28,002 nucleotides of DNA from CAUZRD01 sp963582255 (GCA_963582255.1 CAUZRD010000009.1:1-28002), one strand, 5' to 3'; positions 7,733-16,015 are shown, numbered from the stretch's first letter. A program made the numbers and translations. The notes: a model not told the origin generated them from the letters alone.

Positions 7733-8842
7733 ATGGAACTAGGTCTTTTTATGATGCCGGTGCATCACCCTGAGAAGGACTGGGCGCAAGCGCTGCAGGA
7801 AGATTGCGATGCGGTGATTGATGCTGACCATCTTGGCTTCACCGAGGTTTGGGTTGGCGAGCATTTTACAACCAAGGTTGAGATGATCCCGTCACCATTC
7901 ATGCTATTTGCAAGGGTTTTGGATCGCGCAAAAAATATTCGCTTCGGCACGGGAGTTATCAATTTGCCTCACCACAATCCGATTGTTGTGGCGGCTGAGG
8001 CCGCGATGCTTGATCAGATGAGTGGCGGGAGGGTGATGCTGGGAGTTGGCCCCGGCGGACTTGCCAGCGATGCTGAATTGTTTGGCCAGGCTGATGACAT
8101 GGCCGGGCGCTATCCGATTACGCTAGAAGCGATTGATGTTATTTTGCAAGCTTGGAAGGCTGGCTCCCCGTTCAAGGTTGAGGGGAAGCACTGGAATTTT
8201 GCTCTGGAGCGAGCAATCTGGGAGCATGGCGGTATCGGTCAGCTGTGTCGACCCATGCAACGTCCGCATCCACCGATTGCCATGGCGATGGTCGGGCCGG
8301 GCGGGCCCACGGCGGCTTATATTGCCGAGCGAGATTTTATTCCAATCTCGGCTAATTTTATCCCGCTTGAAAATGTTGAGGCTCAATGGAGGGTCTATAG
8401 TGAAGCCCGCGAGGCGGTAGGAAAGCCCGCTGATCCGGCAATCTGGCGCGTGGCGCGTAATATTTTGGTGACTGAGACACAGGCCCAGGCGCGTGATCAA
8501 CTTTGTGATCTTGACGGCACACTTGCTTATTATTTCCGTTATTTGCGCGGTGCTCGCCGGCTTGCCGAGGGCCGCCAGATTGATGCCTCACTGGGTCCCG
8601 TGGAACTTCACAAGGAACTCGGCGTTGCCGAAATAATTGATCAATGTGTGATCGCAGGAACTTCCAATCAGGTGCTAGATCAGCTTGTCGCTCTGGTCGA
8701 CCGGCTGGGCCCGTTTGGTCACCTCATCACAGTTGGCCATGACTGGGAGAAAACCGGGCTTTGGCAATCATCGATGAGGCTCTTAGCTGAAGATGTAATG
8801 CCCAAGCTTTCCCAGTATGCGGGGAGTGTGGGCAGGTCATGA
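7733..8842 (+). CDS. LLM class flavin-dependent monooxygenase (luciferase-like)
   Basis: A 369-residue bacterial-luciferase-like TIM-barrel protein that uses reduced FMN to oxygenate a small organic substrate. Family markers: N-terminal M-E-L-G-L-F-M-M-P; G-F-T-E-V-W-V-G-E-H-F (35-45); the G-T-G-V-I-N-L-P-H-H-N-P segment (72-83) and L-D-Q-M-S-G-G-R-V-x-L-G-V-G-P-G (93-108). The open frame extends to 7610, but AAGGA lies about seven bases before the ATG at 7733, and the upstream codons are part of the decayed gene. The flavin reductase partner is not in the window. A small hairpin follows the stop but is too weak to call. Confidence 0.88.
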   Translation: MELGLFMMPVHHPEKDWAQALQEDCDAVIDADHLGFTEVWVGEHFTTKVEMIPSPFMLFARVLDRAKNIRFGTGVINLPHHNPIVVAAEAAMLDQMSGGRVMLGVGPGGLASDAELFGQADDMAGRYPITLEAIDVILQAWKAGSPFKVEGKHWNFALERAIWEHGGIGQLCRPMQRPHPPIAMAMVGPGGPTAAYIAERDFIPISANFIPLENVEAQWRVYSEAREAVGKPADPAIWRVARNILVTETQAQARDQLCDLDGTLAYYFRYLRGARRLAEGRQIDASLGPVELHKELGVAEIIDQCVIAGTSNQVLDQLVALVDRLGPFGHLITVGHDWEKTGLWQSSMRLLAEDVMPKLSQYAGSVGRS

Positions 8843-8921
8843 TATTGCCGTGATCGGAGCTATGGGCTCTTAGAATAACATTTCAAGTCAACGGTCGCTT
8901 GCCGTCCGCACGAACTTTTTG

Positions 8922-8930
8922 TGATATACT
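8922..8930 (+). promoter_or_regulatory. Extended -10-type promoter candidate for the membrane cassette
   Basis: TGATATACT is an extended -10 element (TG-n-TATACT), 60 bases before the first cassette gene. A TTGCCG at 8899-8904 is 20 bases upstream of the hexamer, too far to be a strong -35, which fits an extended -10 promoter. Confidence 0.4.
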
Positions 8931-8990
8931 GCGAGATGCAAAACTCCCAAGGGGACCATTTGATTAAAGAAGCTTTAGGAGAGTAAAATA

Positions 8991-9185
8991 ATGTTAAAAA
9001 AAATTGGTTATGCGCTATTGGCGCTTGGTGTCTATGCGAGTGAGGCTATTGCCGCAAGCGGCCCCATTGCAAAGGATTTTAGTGCAGAAAGCTGGATGGA
9101 TAAAATCCATGTGGTGCTAATTGTGGTTGGCTTAGTGATTTTTACTACTACGGTTCTCGTTTGCGCTATTATTAGAAAACAATAA
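8991..9185 (+). CDS. Small one-helix membrane protein with signal peptide, cassette gene 1
   Basis: Not recognised. The 64-residue product has a signal peptide (M-L-K-K, hydrophobic to about residue 20, A-I-A cleavage-like site), a short polar segment (S-G-P-I-A-K-D-F-S-A-E-S-W-M-D-K), one transmembrane helix at about 39-60, and a basic end (I-I-R-K-Q). Predicted topology: about 18 residues outside the membrane, tail in the cytoplasm. AGGAGAG seven bases before the ATG is a strong ribosome binding site. It ends 28 bases before the polytopic protein, so the two are very probably co-transcribed. Size and topology suit an accessory subunit of a membrane complex (inference). Confidence 0.7.
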   Translation: MLKKIGYALLALGVYASEAIAASGPIAKDFSAESWMDKIHVVLIVVGLVIFTTTVLVCAIIRKQ

Positions 9186-9213
9186 GTTTAATAGCTAGTT
9201 TGAGGAAGTTTTT

Positions 9214-10581
9214 ATGACTTTTATCAAAGTTATATCCCGCTTCTTTTCTTTTGAAGCAGTTAGCGTCCGGGTTGTGGTTGTTACAGCCTTTATTTCCTAT
9301 ATTCTTCAGATAAATGCGATTATTTCCGGGGAACCACTTTATATAATCGCTTTATATACGATTCTTCCTTGGCTACCCATTGTATTTTATGAAGGTCTTT
9401 GGAAGGTAAAAAACTATGCTGCGGTAGCATTTTTAGGTTTGTTTACCGTTATGCAATTTGGACATTTTGCAGAACACTTAATTCAAGTCTTGCAGATTGA
9501 CCTCGCAAACGGAACGGTTGCTTGTCCGCCGCCAATTGATAATTTTGCTAATGCTATGCGCGGGGCAGCTCTAGGCCTGAGAGACGCTACTCTTGATCCT
9601 ACTTTCTATAGTGTTGAGCGGATTATAAAGCCTGGACCAGATGGTTTTCCTATCATTGGTAGTGATGGCGCTCCACTGGCTGGTGCAGCTGCATGCGCTG
9701 TATTTGGTCAATTAGACCTTGAGATTGTGCATCTGACCTGGGAGTTGATTGGGTTATTTGGCACGGCATTATGCCTTTATTTCTTCCATAAAAATATTTT
9801 CTTATGGCTGGCTTTTGCCGGTCTTAGTTGGCATGCACTTGAGCATTTAACCATCACATACTTTTACTATTTTGATCAAGAAACGTTATGGGAAGGATTT
9901 GTGCAGCTTTGGGCAACCTACCCTGTAGTTGGAAATTCATTCGTTGCGCATCCTGTTGGCAAGGAAGAGGCAATGCTAAATTTCTATCAAGCCGGAGGCA
10001 AATTTGGCCTCATGGCTAAATATGGGATGTTCCATCTTCTTACCGGATTTGAAGGGATGCCAGGGCGAGCCCACCTTCATATGGGCTACAATCTTGCGAT
10101 CACGATTCCGACTATTTTAGCCTTTCTGTTTGAAATACGGATTATCCGAAATAAGTACATAGAAATGGCTTTTGGTAAGCTGTCTTCATCGGAGCTTGTT
10201 GATCTATCGCTGCGCGTAAAAAACCGGAAATTTGCTAAGGGTGAAGTAATTCTTAGTCAGGGAGATGTCGCTTCTAATTGCTTCGTTATCTCGAAGGGCT
10301 CTGCTGAAATTTATCTAAATAAAGGCAAGTCGAATGAAGTTTTGGCTGCAATCCTTGCACCAGGTCAGATTTTTGGAGAAATAGGTCTTCTTGAAGGCGG
10401 AGATACGAAACGGTCAGCAACGGTCGTCGCCTTGACCCCCATGGAATGTCTTGAAATAGACGCAAATACATTGGCCGATTTGACTGATAGCAATAGGGGT
10501 GATTTCCAGTCGGATATTACAAGCGAGAATATTAAGAATCTTGTTAATATAAGGGTTGCTGAGAATAAAAAATTCCAGTGA
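9214..10581 (+). CDS. Histidine-rich polytopic membrane protein with C-terminal cyclic-nucleotide-binding domain
   Basis: 455 residues. The N-terminal two thirds have about six hydrophobic helices (about 17-37, 42-60, 68-91, 169-190, 194-215, 290-310). Histidines cluster at helix positions: H84-F-A-E-H88, H173-L-T-W-E177, H207-A-L-E-H211, H274 and H287-L-H289. Such spacing could ligate a metal or heme; I do not recognise the membrane family. The 95-168 loop has C104 and C161, possibly disulfide-bonded. Residues about 339-425 are a cNMP-binding domain, with F-G-E-I-G-L-L (387-393) and K-R-S-A-T-V-V-A (399-406): E389 and R400 are the residues that hold the ribose and cyclic phosphate in the CRP/CNG family, so ligand binding is plausible. 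No ion-channel pore signature or DNA-binding domain was seen. GAGGAAG before the ATG supports the start. Base composition is clearly AT-richer than the neighbours. Confidence 0.8.
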   Translation: MTFIKVISRFFSFEAVSVRVVVVTAFISYILQINAIISGEPLYIIALYTILPWLPIVFYEGLWKVKNYAAVAFLGLFTVMQFGHFAEHLIQVLQIDLANGTVACPPPIDNFANAMRGAALGLRDATLDPTFYSVERIIKPGPDGFPIIGSDGAPLAGAAACAVFGQLDLEIVHLTWELIGLFGTALCLYFFHKNIFLWLAFAGLSWHALEHLTITYFYYFDQETLWEGFVQLWATYPVVGNSFVAHPVGKEEAMLNFYQAGGKFGLMAKYGMFHLLTGFEGMPGRAHLHMGYNLAITIPTILAFLFEIRIIRNKYIEMAFGKLSSSELVDLSLRVKNRKFAKGEVILSQGDVASNCFVISKGSAEIYLNKGKSNEVLAAILAPGQIFGEIGLLEGGDTKRSATVVALTPMECLEIDANTLADLTDSNRGDFQSDITSENIKNLVNIRVAENKKFQ

Positions 10582-10632
10582 AAAATGTATTGCCAGTAGT
10601 ATTATATAGTATAGTTAGGTAATATATTTTAA

Positions 10633-10983
10633 ATGCCGATAGAATTAGCAAAAAAATTGATATTTATTGTGGTAATTTTTCTGTCTGGTCTTTTAGTACA
10701 CATCTTATGTGTAGATGCTATTATAGTTTTGACTGTAGTTGACCAATTATTAGGTAAGGTACTTACGTTTTGTGGCATTAATGGAATTACCGTTACTGAA
10801 AAGCCTGCCTATATGTGGATTGTATATATTACTTATATATTTACGATGATAGTTGTAGGTTTTTGGCTAGTTTTATTAATGAAAAATATGATTGAGAAAT
10901 TTTTCTTAGTTGAAGATAAAAAGGTTAGAGAGCAAGCTGGACCTTCTGATCATTTAAATCTGATTAGCAAACAGCATCGGTAA
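10633..10983 (+). CDS. Two-helix membrane protein, cassette gene 3
   Basis: Not recognised. The 116-residue product has one or two N-terminal hydrophobic helices within residues 8-47, a short loop with G-I-N-G-I-T-V-T-E-K-P, a helix at about 60-85 (Y-M-W-I-V-Y-I-T-Y-I-F), then a charged cytoplasmic tail of about 30 residues. Very AT-rich, like gene 2, from which it is 51 bases away; the ribosome binding site is weak (AGG about 13 bases upstream). A hairpin directly after the stop probably ends the transcript. Confidence 0.65.
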   Translation: MPIELAKKLIFIVVIFLSGLLVHILCVDAIIVLTVVDQLLGKVLTFCGINGITVTEKPAYMWIVYITYIFTMIVVGFWLVLLMKNMIEKFFLVEDKKVREQAGPSDHLNLISKQHR

Positions 10984-10986
10984 ACG

Positions 10987-11012
10987 GGGCCAACTTCCAA
11001 GAAGTTTGGCCC
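10987..11012 (+). terminator. Hairpin after the membrane cassette
   Basis: GGGCCAACTTC (10987-10997), a three-base loop, and GAAGTTTGGCCC (11001-11012) form an 11-bp stem with one bulged T. It begins three bases after the stop of cassette gene 3. The downstream T tract is poor, so termination efficiency is uncertain. Confidence 0.5.
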
Positions 11013-11060
11013 TTGGGCTCTGTTCTGGAAATAGGTTTTTGATGAGATTTAGGGGAGGAT

Positions 11061-11117
11061 TTTTCCTAGTTAGGCTTAAATATAAAATTAGGCAGTCCTA
11101 GGAAAATATGATTAGGC
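11061..11117. repeat. 9-bp inverted repeat with three TTAGGC direct repeats
   Basis: Arms TTTTCCTAG at 11061-11069 and CTAGGAAAA at 11098-11106 with a 28-base loop; TTAGGC at 11070-11075, 11088-11093 and 11112-11117. Seen directly in the sequence; function unknown. Confidence 0.5.
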
Positions 11118-11336
11118 GTTTGATAGATGATGCCCATCGGAAGGATCTCTTATTACGACGCTGCGGTCTAGACATTTACTCATCCTTGACAGCCGTCTGT
11201 TGGTCTCGTTCTTTTTATGCCTCAAGCACTCCATAGGTTTTCGTTTGTGCTGGAGCTCGGTAATTACGAGCCTTACAGTATGTGAACAGGTCATGGTATT
11301 CTGAGAAAGTTTGCCTATTTTAAGGGGGGCGTAGCA

Positions 11337-12557
11337 ATGGAATGCCCAAATTATTTCTGGCCGTGGTTTTCGCACGAAGAATATCACCGCCGATATGACC
11401 TGGTGCGGACAGCGATGGCGGCTGAGGGTTTTGACTGCCTCTTAGTCTACGGGATAAGTCGCGGTATGGGCATGGAGCCTGGGCAGACTAATCTTGTCTA
11501 TCTCACCAGCGTGGCGTCTTGGAGTCAGAGCTATCTTGTCTTTCCGCTAGATGGCGAGCCAACGATGTTTGTAACTACCGCTAACCATGTAAAGAATATC
11601 CGCGACAATTCAGTGGTTAAGGATGTGCGATCCGGCGGCTCGTCAACTGGAACAGGGGGACGAGGAGGTACGATTGAAGCTGTGGTACATCGGCTTGGTG
11701 AGCTTGGTCTCAAAAAAGGTAAAATAGGTATTGTTGGCGATACCAGCTGGCTCAATATCAACTTGCCGCATGAGGCGCATGTGACGCTGACTAGCATGCT
11801 GTGTGACGCACAGTTCGATGTTGTCACCCGCTGGTACGAAGACTTGAGGGTCGTCAAAAGCGAAGAAGAAATCGCACGAATGCGAAAATGTGCTGCGATC
11901 ACGGATGCGGTTTATGATGTAATGGTTAATGCGGTGCGGCCGGGGGTACGGCCTTGCGATCTTTACAATTTAAGCTGCCGTACGGCGCTTGAAATGGGTG
12001 GACGGCTGACGCTGAACCATGTTGGGCGCACTCCGATGGGCGATCCAGACATGGACTACCCACACTATTACCCACTCACGACACCAATCGAAATGGGTGA
12101 TGTGGTTATGACCGAGGTCGCAGCGGGCTATGGTGGCTACTATGGCAAGTTATGGGGGACATTCTTTATCGGTGATCCAACACCGGAATATGAGAAAATG
12201 TTCGAGCTTGGAGCGGCGGTTGGTTGCAACCTTCAAAGATCGATTAAGGCAGGCGTTCGGGCTGGCGATTTGAAATCTATTTGCCAAGACAATATTATTA
12301 AAGCTGGCTATGTGCCTAAATGCTCTATCGCAGGTTGGGCAACTTGGAACGAGCCGCCGGACATTCGCTGTCATGGGATGAGCATGACTGATGAGGACCA
12401 TGTGCTGGAGAGCAATGTCTGCGTTGGTACGACTGGTTGGCTTGTTACTGCGGATGCGAAGAAAGGTATCTGGCTTGGCGACTTGTGTGTGGTGACAGAC
12501 AGTGGAGTGGAGAAACTACAGAAATACCCGATTCGGGATATTCATGTCGTGACATAG
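11337..12557 (+). CDS. Creatinase/M24-fold protein with altered metal ligands
   Basis: A 406-residue pita-bread-fold protein: creatinase-type N-terminal domain (residues 1-165) and M24 domain (170-400), with the linker W-Y-E-D-L-R-V-V-K-S-E-E-E-I-A-R-M-R that precedes the M24 domain in prolidase relatives. The five metal ligands of M24 peptidases are largely lost: the first Asp position is E260 (M-T-E-V-A-A-G-Y), the second is near K271 (Y-Y-G-K-L-W-G-T), and the final Glu position is G381 (I-W-L-G-D). This resembles creatinase, which works without metal. An H228 (N-H-V-G-R) is near where the creatinase catalytic His would lie, but I cannot align it exactly. Expected role: hydrolysis of a small amidino, amide or imide substrate rather than peptides (inference). 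AAGGGG upstream supports the start. Confidence 0.8.
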   Translation: MECPNYFWPWFSHEEYHRRYDLVRTAMAAEGFDCLLVYGISRGMGMEPGQTNLVYLTSVASWSQSYLVFPLDGEPTMFVTTANHVKNIRDNSVVKDVRSGGSSTGTGGRGGTIEAVVHRLGELGLKKGKIGIVGDTSWLNINLPHEAHVTLTSMLCDAQFDVVTRWYEDLRVVKSEEEIARMRKCAAITDAVYDVMVNAVRPGVRPCDLYNLSCRTALEMGGRLTLNHVGRTPMGDPDMDYPHYYPLTTPIEMGDVVMTEVAAGYGGYYGKLWGTFFIGDPTPEYEKMFELGAAVGCNLQRSIKAGVRAGDLKSICQDNIIKAGYVPKCSIAGWATWNEPPDIRCHGMSMTDEDHVLESNVCVGTTGWLVTADAKKGIWLGDLCVVTDSGVEKLQKYPIRDIHVVT

Positions 12558-12658
12558 TTTGACTGGAACAGCGAATAGCCTAGGCCAGCAATGCCAATTT
12601 TAGCTTTTCGGGGGACGGGCTCTCGGATTTCGGATAAATTATAAGTTGGAAAATTTTC

Positions 12659-14401
12659 ATGAGTGAGATGTTGGCTGCGGAACGAATTGTCAATTGTCTT
12701 GTCGAAGCCGGCATTACCCATTTATTTGGCTTGCCAGGTGGCGCCACGATGGAAATTTATAAGGCATTACACGGCCGTGAAGACGAGATTTCGGTCATTG
12801 TTCCGCGCGATGAGCAAACGGCCTCTTGCATGGCCGACATGTATGGCAAGCTAACCGGGAAACCGGGCGTTTTTGCTGCCCAGGGCGGCTTTGCCGGTTC
12901 GACGGGCATGTTCGGTGTCATGGAAGCTTTTCTCGCAAGTTCACCTATGGTGGTATTGTCCGAGCTGTCAGATGCCCACGAATTCGCTATGCATGGACCA
13001 ATCCAATCGGGCGCCGGTCATTACGGTTCGTTCGACCTACCTAGCATTTTTAAGGCTGCAACTAAATACACCGCCGTGGCGCACTATCCACGTGAAGCCG
13101 TGCTTGCGGTGCAACTTGCAATTAAGCATTCACTGAGCGGCCGACCGGGGCCCTGCGCTTGCTTGTTTAGGGCCAATGCGCTGCGCGAACCGGTTCCCGA
13201 CAACGGCCTGCCAGAGATCCATGACACAGCCCGACTTCTCTATGCTCCGATGTCGGTGCCCTCATCTGGAGCACTCGACGCTGCGGCCAGTATATTGTGC
13301 GGTTCCTCCGCGCCTGTGATTGTCGCTGGGAATGGCATACGAAGCTCCCGTGCCTTCGATGAGCTTCAGGCGATGGCCGAGCTTCTTGGTGCGCCGGTTG
13401 TAACTTCAACGTTGGGCAAGAGTGCTATCGCAGAGACTCACGATCTGGCAGCTGGGCCGATTGGTTATACCGGCATGCCGCTTGCAAACGATATAGTAGG
13501 GGTTGCCGATACGCTCTTGGTCGTTGGCTGCCGGCTCAAGCCGCAGGAAACCTGCTTTGAGCATCCTAAGATGTTTGATCCCAATCGTCAGTCCATTATC
13601 CAGATTGATATAGAACCGCGCAATGCCTCTTGGACTATACCAGCCGAAGTGGCGCTGCTCGGCGATGCCGCAGCTTCTCTGTGTCTGCTGCATGAACGGT
13701 TGGATGGACGGCTCAATCAGGGCAAGGTTGCTGAACGCAAGCGTAATTTTGTTGCGCTTAAAACTGCGCGCGCTCACTTTGCCGATCCTATGCAGTCATC
13801 TGACAAACTACCAATACCACCGCAACGTTTGGTGAGTGAGGTGCAAAAAGCGGTGCCGGAAGAGGCTATCATTTGCTCTGACGCGGGTAATAACCGCCAT
13901 TGGATGAACCATTTTTTCCAGACGAAGAGAGCAAACAGCTACTATGGCACTGGAGGTCTTGGTGGTGTTAGCTGGTCGTTGCCGGCGACGTTGTGTGCCA
14001 GATTAGTTGAGCCGCAGCGGCCGGCGATTGGGGTGTTAAGCGATGGTGGAATTGCGATGCAGATCCACGTTCTTCTAACGGCTATTCAGTATGGGCTTAA
14101 TCCGGTCTATGTCGTGATGAACAATTCAAGGCTCGGCATGACAAGCGAGGGCATGGGCAATCGTGCGATTGGCAATGAATTTCCTGATACCAACTATGCT
14201 TCGATCGCCCGGGCATTTGGTGCGTGGGGAGAGCGTGTGAGCAGGCCCGAGGATATTGGTGAGGCGGTACGGGTTGCCATTGGCCAGGATAAGCCAGCGG
14301 TCATTGATGTGGTTATTGATAAAGCCGAAAGCATGCGACAGGCGATTTACTCACCACTAGCGCTCGAAGCAGCGAGCGGGATCAGGCCGGCCGGATTTTA
14401 G
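12659..14401 (+). CDS. ThDP-dependent acetolactate-synthase-like enzyme
   Basis: A 580-residue protein with the three domains of the acetohydroxyacid synthase/benzoylformate decarboxylase superfamily. The catalytic Glu is E52 in V-P-R-D-E-Q-T-A; the central domain (about 200-345) carries the A-x-V-I-V-A-G-N-G motif; the ThDP motif begins S461-D-G and ends with N488-N489 (family consensus G-D-G...N-N, so the first Gly is Ser here). Reactions in the family are decarboxylation or carboligation of 2-oxo acids; the product is not deducible, and no small regulatory subunit gene (ilvN) is nearby, so a catabolic role is more likely than branched-chain amino acid synthesis. It follows the M24-fold gene by 101 bases on the same strand and may share its pathway. 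Confidence 0.87.
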   Translation: MSEMLAAERIVNCLVEAGITHLFGLPGGATMEIYKALHGREDEISVIVPRDEQTASCMADMYGKLTGKPGVFAAQGGFAGSTGMFGVMEAFLASSPMVVLSELSDAHEFAMHGPIQSGAGHYGSFDLPSIFKAATKYTAVAHYPREAVLAVQLAIKHSLSGRPGPCACLFRANALREPVPDNGLPEIHDTARLLYAPMSVPSSGALDAAASILCGSSAPVIVAGNGIRSSRAFDELQAMAELLGAPVVTSTLGKSAIAETHDLAAGPIGYTGMPLANDIVGVADTLLVVGCRLKPQETCFEHPKMFDPNRQSIIQIDIEPRNASWTIPAEVALLGDAAASLCLLHERLDGRLNQGKVAERKRNFVALKTARAHFADPMQSSDKLPIPPQRLVSEVQKAVPEEAIICSDAGNNRHWMNHFFQTKRANSYYGTGGLGGVSWSLPATLCARLVEPQRPAIGVLSDGGIAMQIHVLLTAIQYGLNPVYVVMNNSRLGMTSEGMGNRAIGNEFPDTNYASIARAFGAWGERVSRPEDIGEAVRVAIGQDKPAVIDVVIDKAESMRQAIYSPLALEAASGIRPAGF

Positions 14402-14947
14402 CTTAAGAACTGCTAATTTACCGTACCGAAGCAACTTTGATGCTTGGCATCAGACAAAATTCCAAAAAGTGCCGCCAGTGTTGATACCGACACGGTATCG
14501 TGCGGTTTGCTAAAGTTGCAACATAAAAGATCATACCTATGGGTTGGATTAGACCGAAGATATGCAGGGTATCTTGTCCCCAGTTGATGTCTTCGGTGGA
14601 TGATAAGTCTCTGAAGTTTGGTCAAATATGCGGTCAAAATTTAGAGCAGCTTATATTATATATAAGTAAGTATATCGTACGTAGCTGTCGAGAATTTAAA
14701 ACGTAATAGGTGTGATTATATCAGCTTCCTAGCACTATTGAATGGGGCCAATGGTCAATGTGATGTAATTGTAAAATCTCACACTATCTCTTTAAGCAGT
14801 TAAATTGACATGGAGTTGGCGCTGGAAAGCTGCTGCCTAGATAGGAGTTCTTCTCGCCGACCGGACGGTTGTTGAACCCTGCTATACTGAGTATTACGGT
14901 GATAACGATAGCCTGCCTGTCGCGCCTGAACGGAAAAGAACTGAATC
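14402..14947. other. 546-bp intergenic region, no gene
   Basis: Contains three small inverted repeats: TGATGC/GCATCA at 14438-14452 (possible weak terminator for the ThDP gene), GATACCG/CGGTATC at 14483-14499, and an AT-rich CTTATAT/ATATAAG at 14650-14666. A TTGACA at 14805-14810 has no matching -10, and a TATACT at 14883-14888 lies 59 bases before the next gene without a clear -35. Short frames on both strands have no ribosome binding site or family match. Confidence 0.5.
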
Positions 14948-15970
14948 ATGAGTAAGAAGATTGCAGTCGTTGGAGCCGGGGCGATGGGCACCAACATAGT
15001 TGTTGATTTAACACGAGCTGGCCTTGATGTGGTCATTATAGATCAATGGCCTCAGCATGTTGATGCGATGAATGCCGTTGGCGTGTGCGTTCAGCTGTCA
15101 GGCAAAGAGACAACTACTCGCGTTCGAGCCCATCATTTATGCGAGCTTGCTTCGCTAAACACCGAATTTGACGTAGTCTTGTTAACATCGAAATCATACG
15201 ATTCGAGTTGGCTATGCGAACTTATAAAGCCCTATTTGAGAGGCGAAGGCGTTTTGGTTGGCGTGCAGAACGGCATGAATGACGCTGGCAATGCCGAGAT
15301 CATTGGACTAGATCGTACACTTGGCTGTGTGGTTGAGCTTTCGGGAGAAATATTTGATCCCGGGATTACCTTGCGCAATACCCCAGCATCAAACACTTGG
15401 TTCTGGATTGGTGAGCTTGATGGCACGGTCACTCCGCGATTGGATCACATCAATGAGATTTTTTCCCATGTCGGGCGCACGCAGATATCAACCAACATTC
15501 TAGGCTTGAAATGGACTAAGTTGATTGCAAATTCGATGACGACGCCCTTTAGTGCTTTAGGAATTCCTAATCAAGCTGCGTTGCAGGTGCCCGGGATGGT
15601 CGAATTTTCTGCCCAAGTTGGGCATGAATCATTCTTGGTTGGAGCAGCGCTCGGCTACAAAATAGAAACTTTGTTTGGCATGAGCGCAGAGGACATGGCC
15701 GGTACGGGTCTCGATGCTGCGATTGCCGTGATGCGACAGATGTGCGCCGAAGTTGGGCCGCGCGGTCGTAATCATGCAATTCATGACTACATCAAGGGGC
15801 GCAAAAGTGAGATATCGATGATCAACGGTCTGGTGGTGAGTGAAGGCTTAAGACTCGGTATCGACACATCCTATAATGCGGCTGTCGTCGCTGTCGATCA
15901 GCGGATGCTAGATGGTACGCTTGCTATGGATTCGAAAAACTTATCGGAGCTTGAATCGGCTATCAGCTAA
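14948..15970 (+). CDS. Ketopantoate reductase (ApbA/PanE) family dehydrogenase, copy 1
   Basis: A 340-residue 2-hydroxyacid/2-oxoacid oxidoreductase. Rossmann G-x-G-x-x-G is V-V-G-A-G-A-M-G (7-14); the substrate-side residues of the family are present as V-Q-N-G-M (N108), L-K-W-x-K (K188/K191) and G-R-K-S-E-I-S-M-I-N-G (E288, N293). The second Rossmann strand ends in I-I-D-Q-W-P (D32); an acidic residue there usually selects NAD over NADP, unlike E. coli PanE, so true pantoate synthesis is doubtful. Similar proteins accompany small-acid catabolism genes. It converges on a related copy at 16069-17094 with the shared I-D-Q-W-P-x-H-V-x-A-M. Confidence 0.87.
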   Translation: MSKKIAVVGAGAMGTNIVVDLTRAGLDVVIIDQWPQHVDAMNAVGVCVQLSGKETTTRVRAHHLCELASLNTEFDVVLLTSKSYDSSWLCELIKPYLRGEGVLVGVQNGMNDAGNAEIIGLDRTLGCVVELSGEIFDPGITLRNTPASNTWFWIGELDGTVTPRLDHINEIFSHVGRTQISTNILGLKWTKLIANSMTTPFSALGIPNQAALQVPGMVEFSAQVGHESFLVGAALGYKIETLFGMSAEDMAGTGLDAAIAVMRQMCAEVGPRGRNHAIHDYIKGRKSEISMINGLVVSEGLRLGIDTSYNAAVVAVDQRMLDGTLAMDSKNLSELESAIS

Positions 15971-15992
15971 GTGGCCTCTTAATCTACGAAAC

Positions 15993-16015
15993 GGTGTACT
16001 TTCTTTTCGTACGCC
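15993..16015. terminator. Weak hairpin between convergent genes
   Basis: GGTGTAC (15993-15999) and GTACGCC (16009-16015) form a 7-bp stem with one G-T pair and a 9-base loop, between two convergent stops. No clear T run follows, so the call is tentative. Confidence 0.3.

Larger units (their letters stand above)
10984..11336. other. 353-bp intergenic region with inverted and direct repeats
   Basis: After the hairpin, a 9-bp perfect inverted repeat TTTTCCTAG (11061-11069) / CTAGGAAAA (11098-11106) encloses an AT-rich loop. TTAGGC occurs at 11070, 11088 and 11112. Composition returns toward the chromosomal average after about 11120. No gene is supported; the repeats could be an operator or the scar of an insertion. 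Confidence 0.45.

Noticed and set aside
11112..11387. 91-codon minus-strand frame before the M24-fold gene
   Set aside because: It overlaps the start of a well-supported gene and has no recognisable domain.
14483..14499. GATACCG/CGGTATC considered as an intrinsic terminator
   Set aside because: Short stem with a three-base loop and no T run, and it is over 80 bases from the nearest stop.
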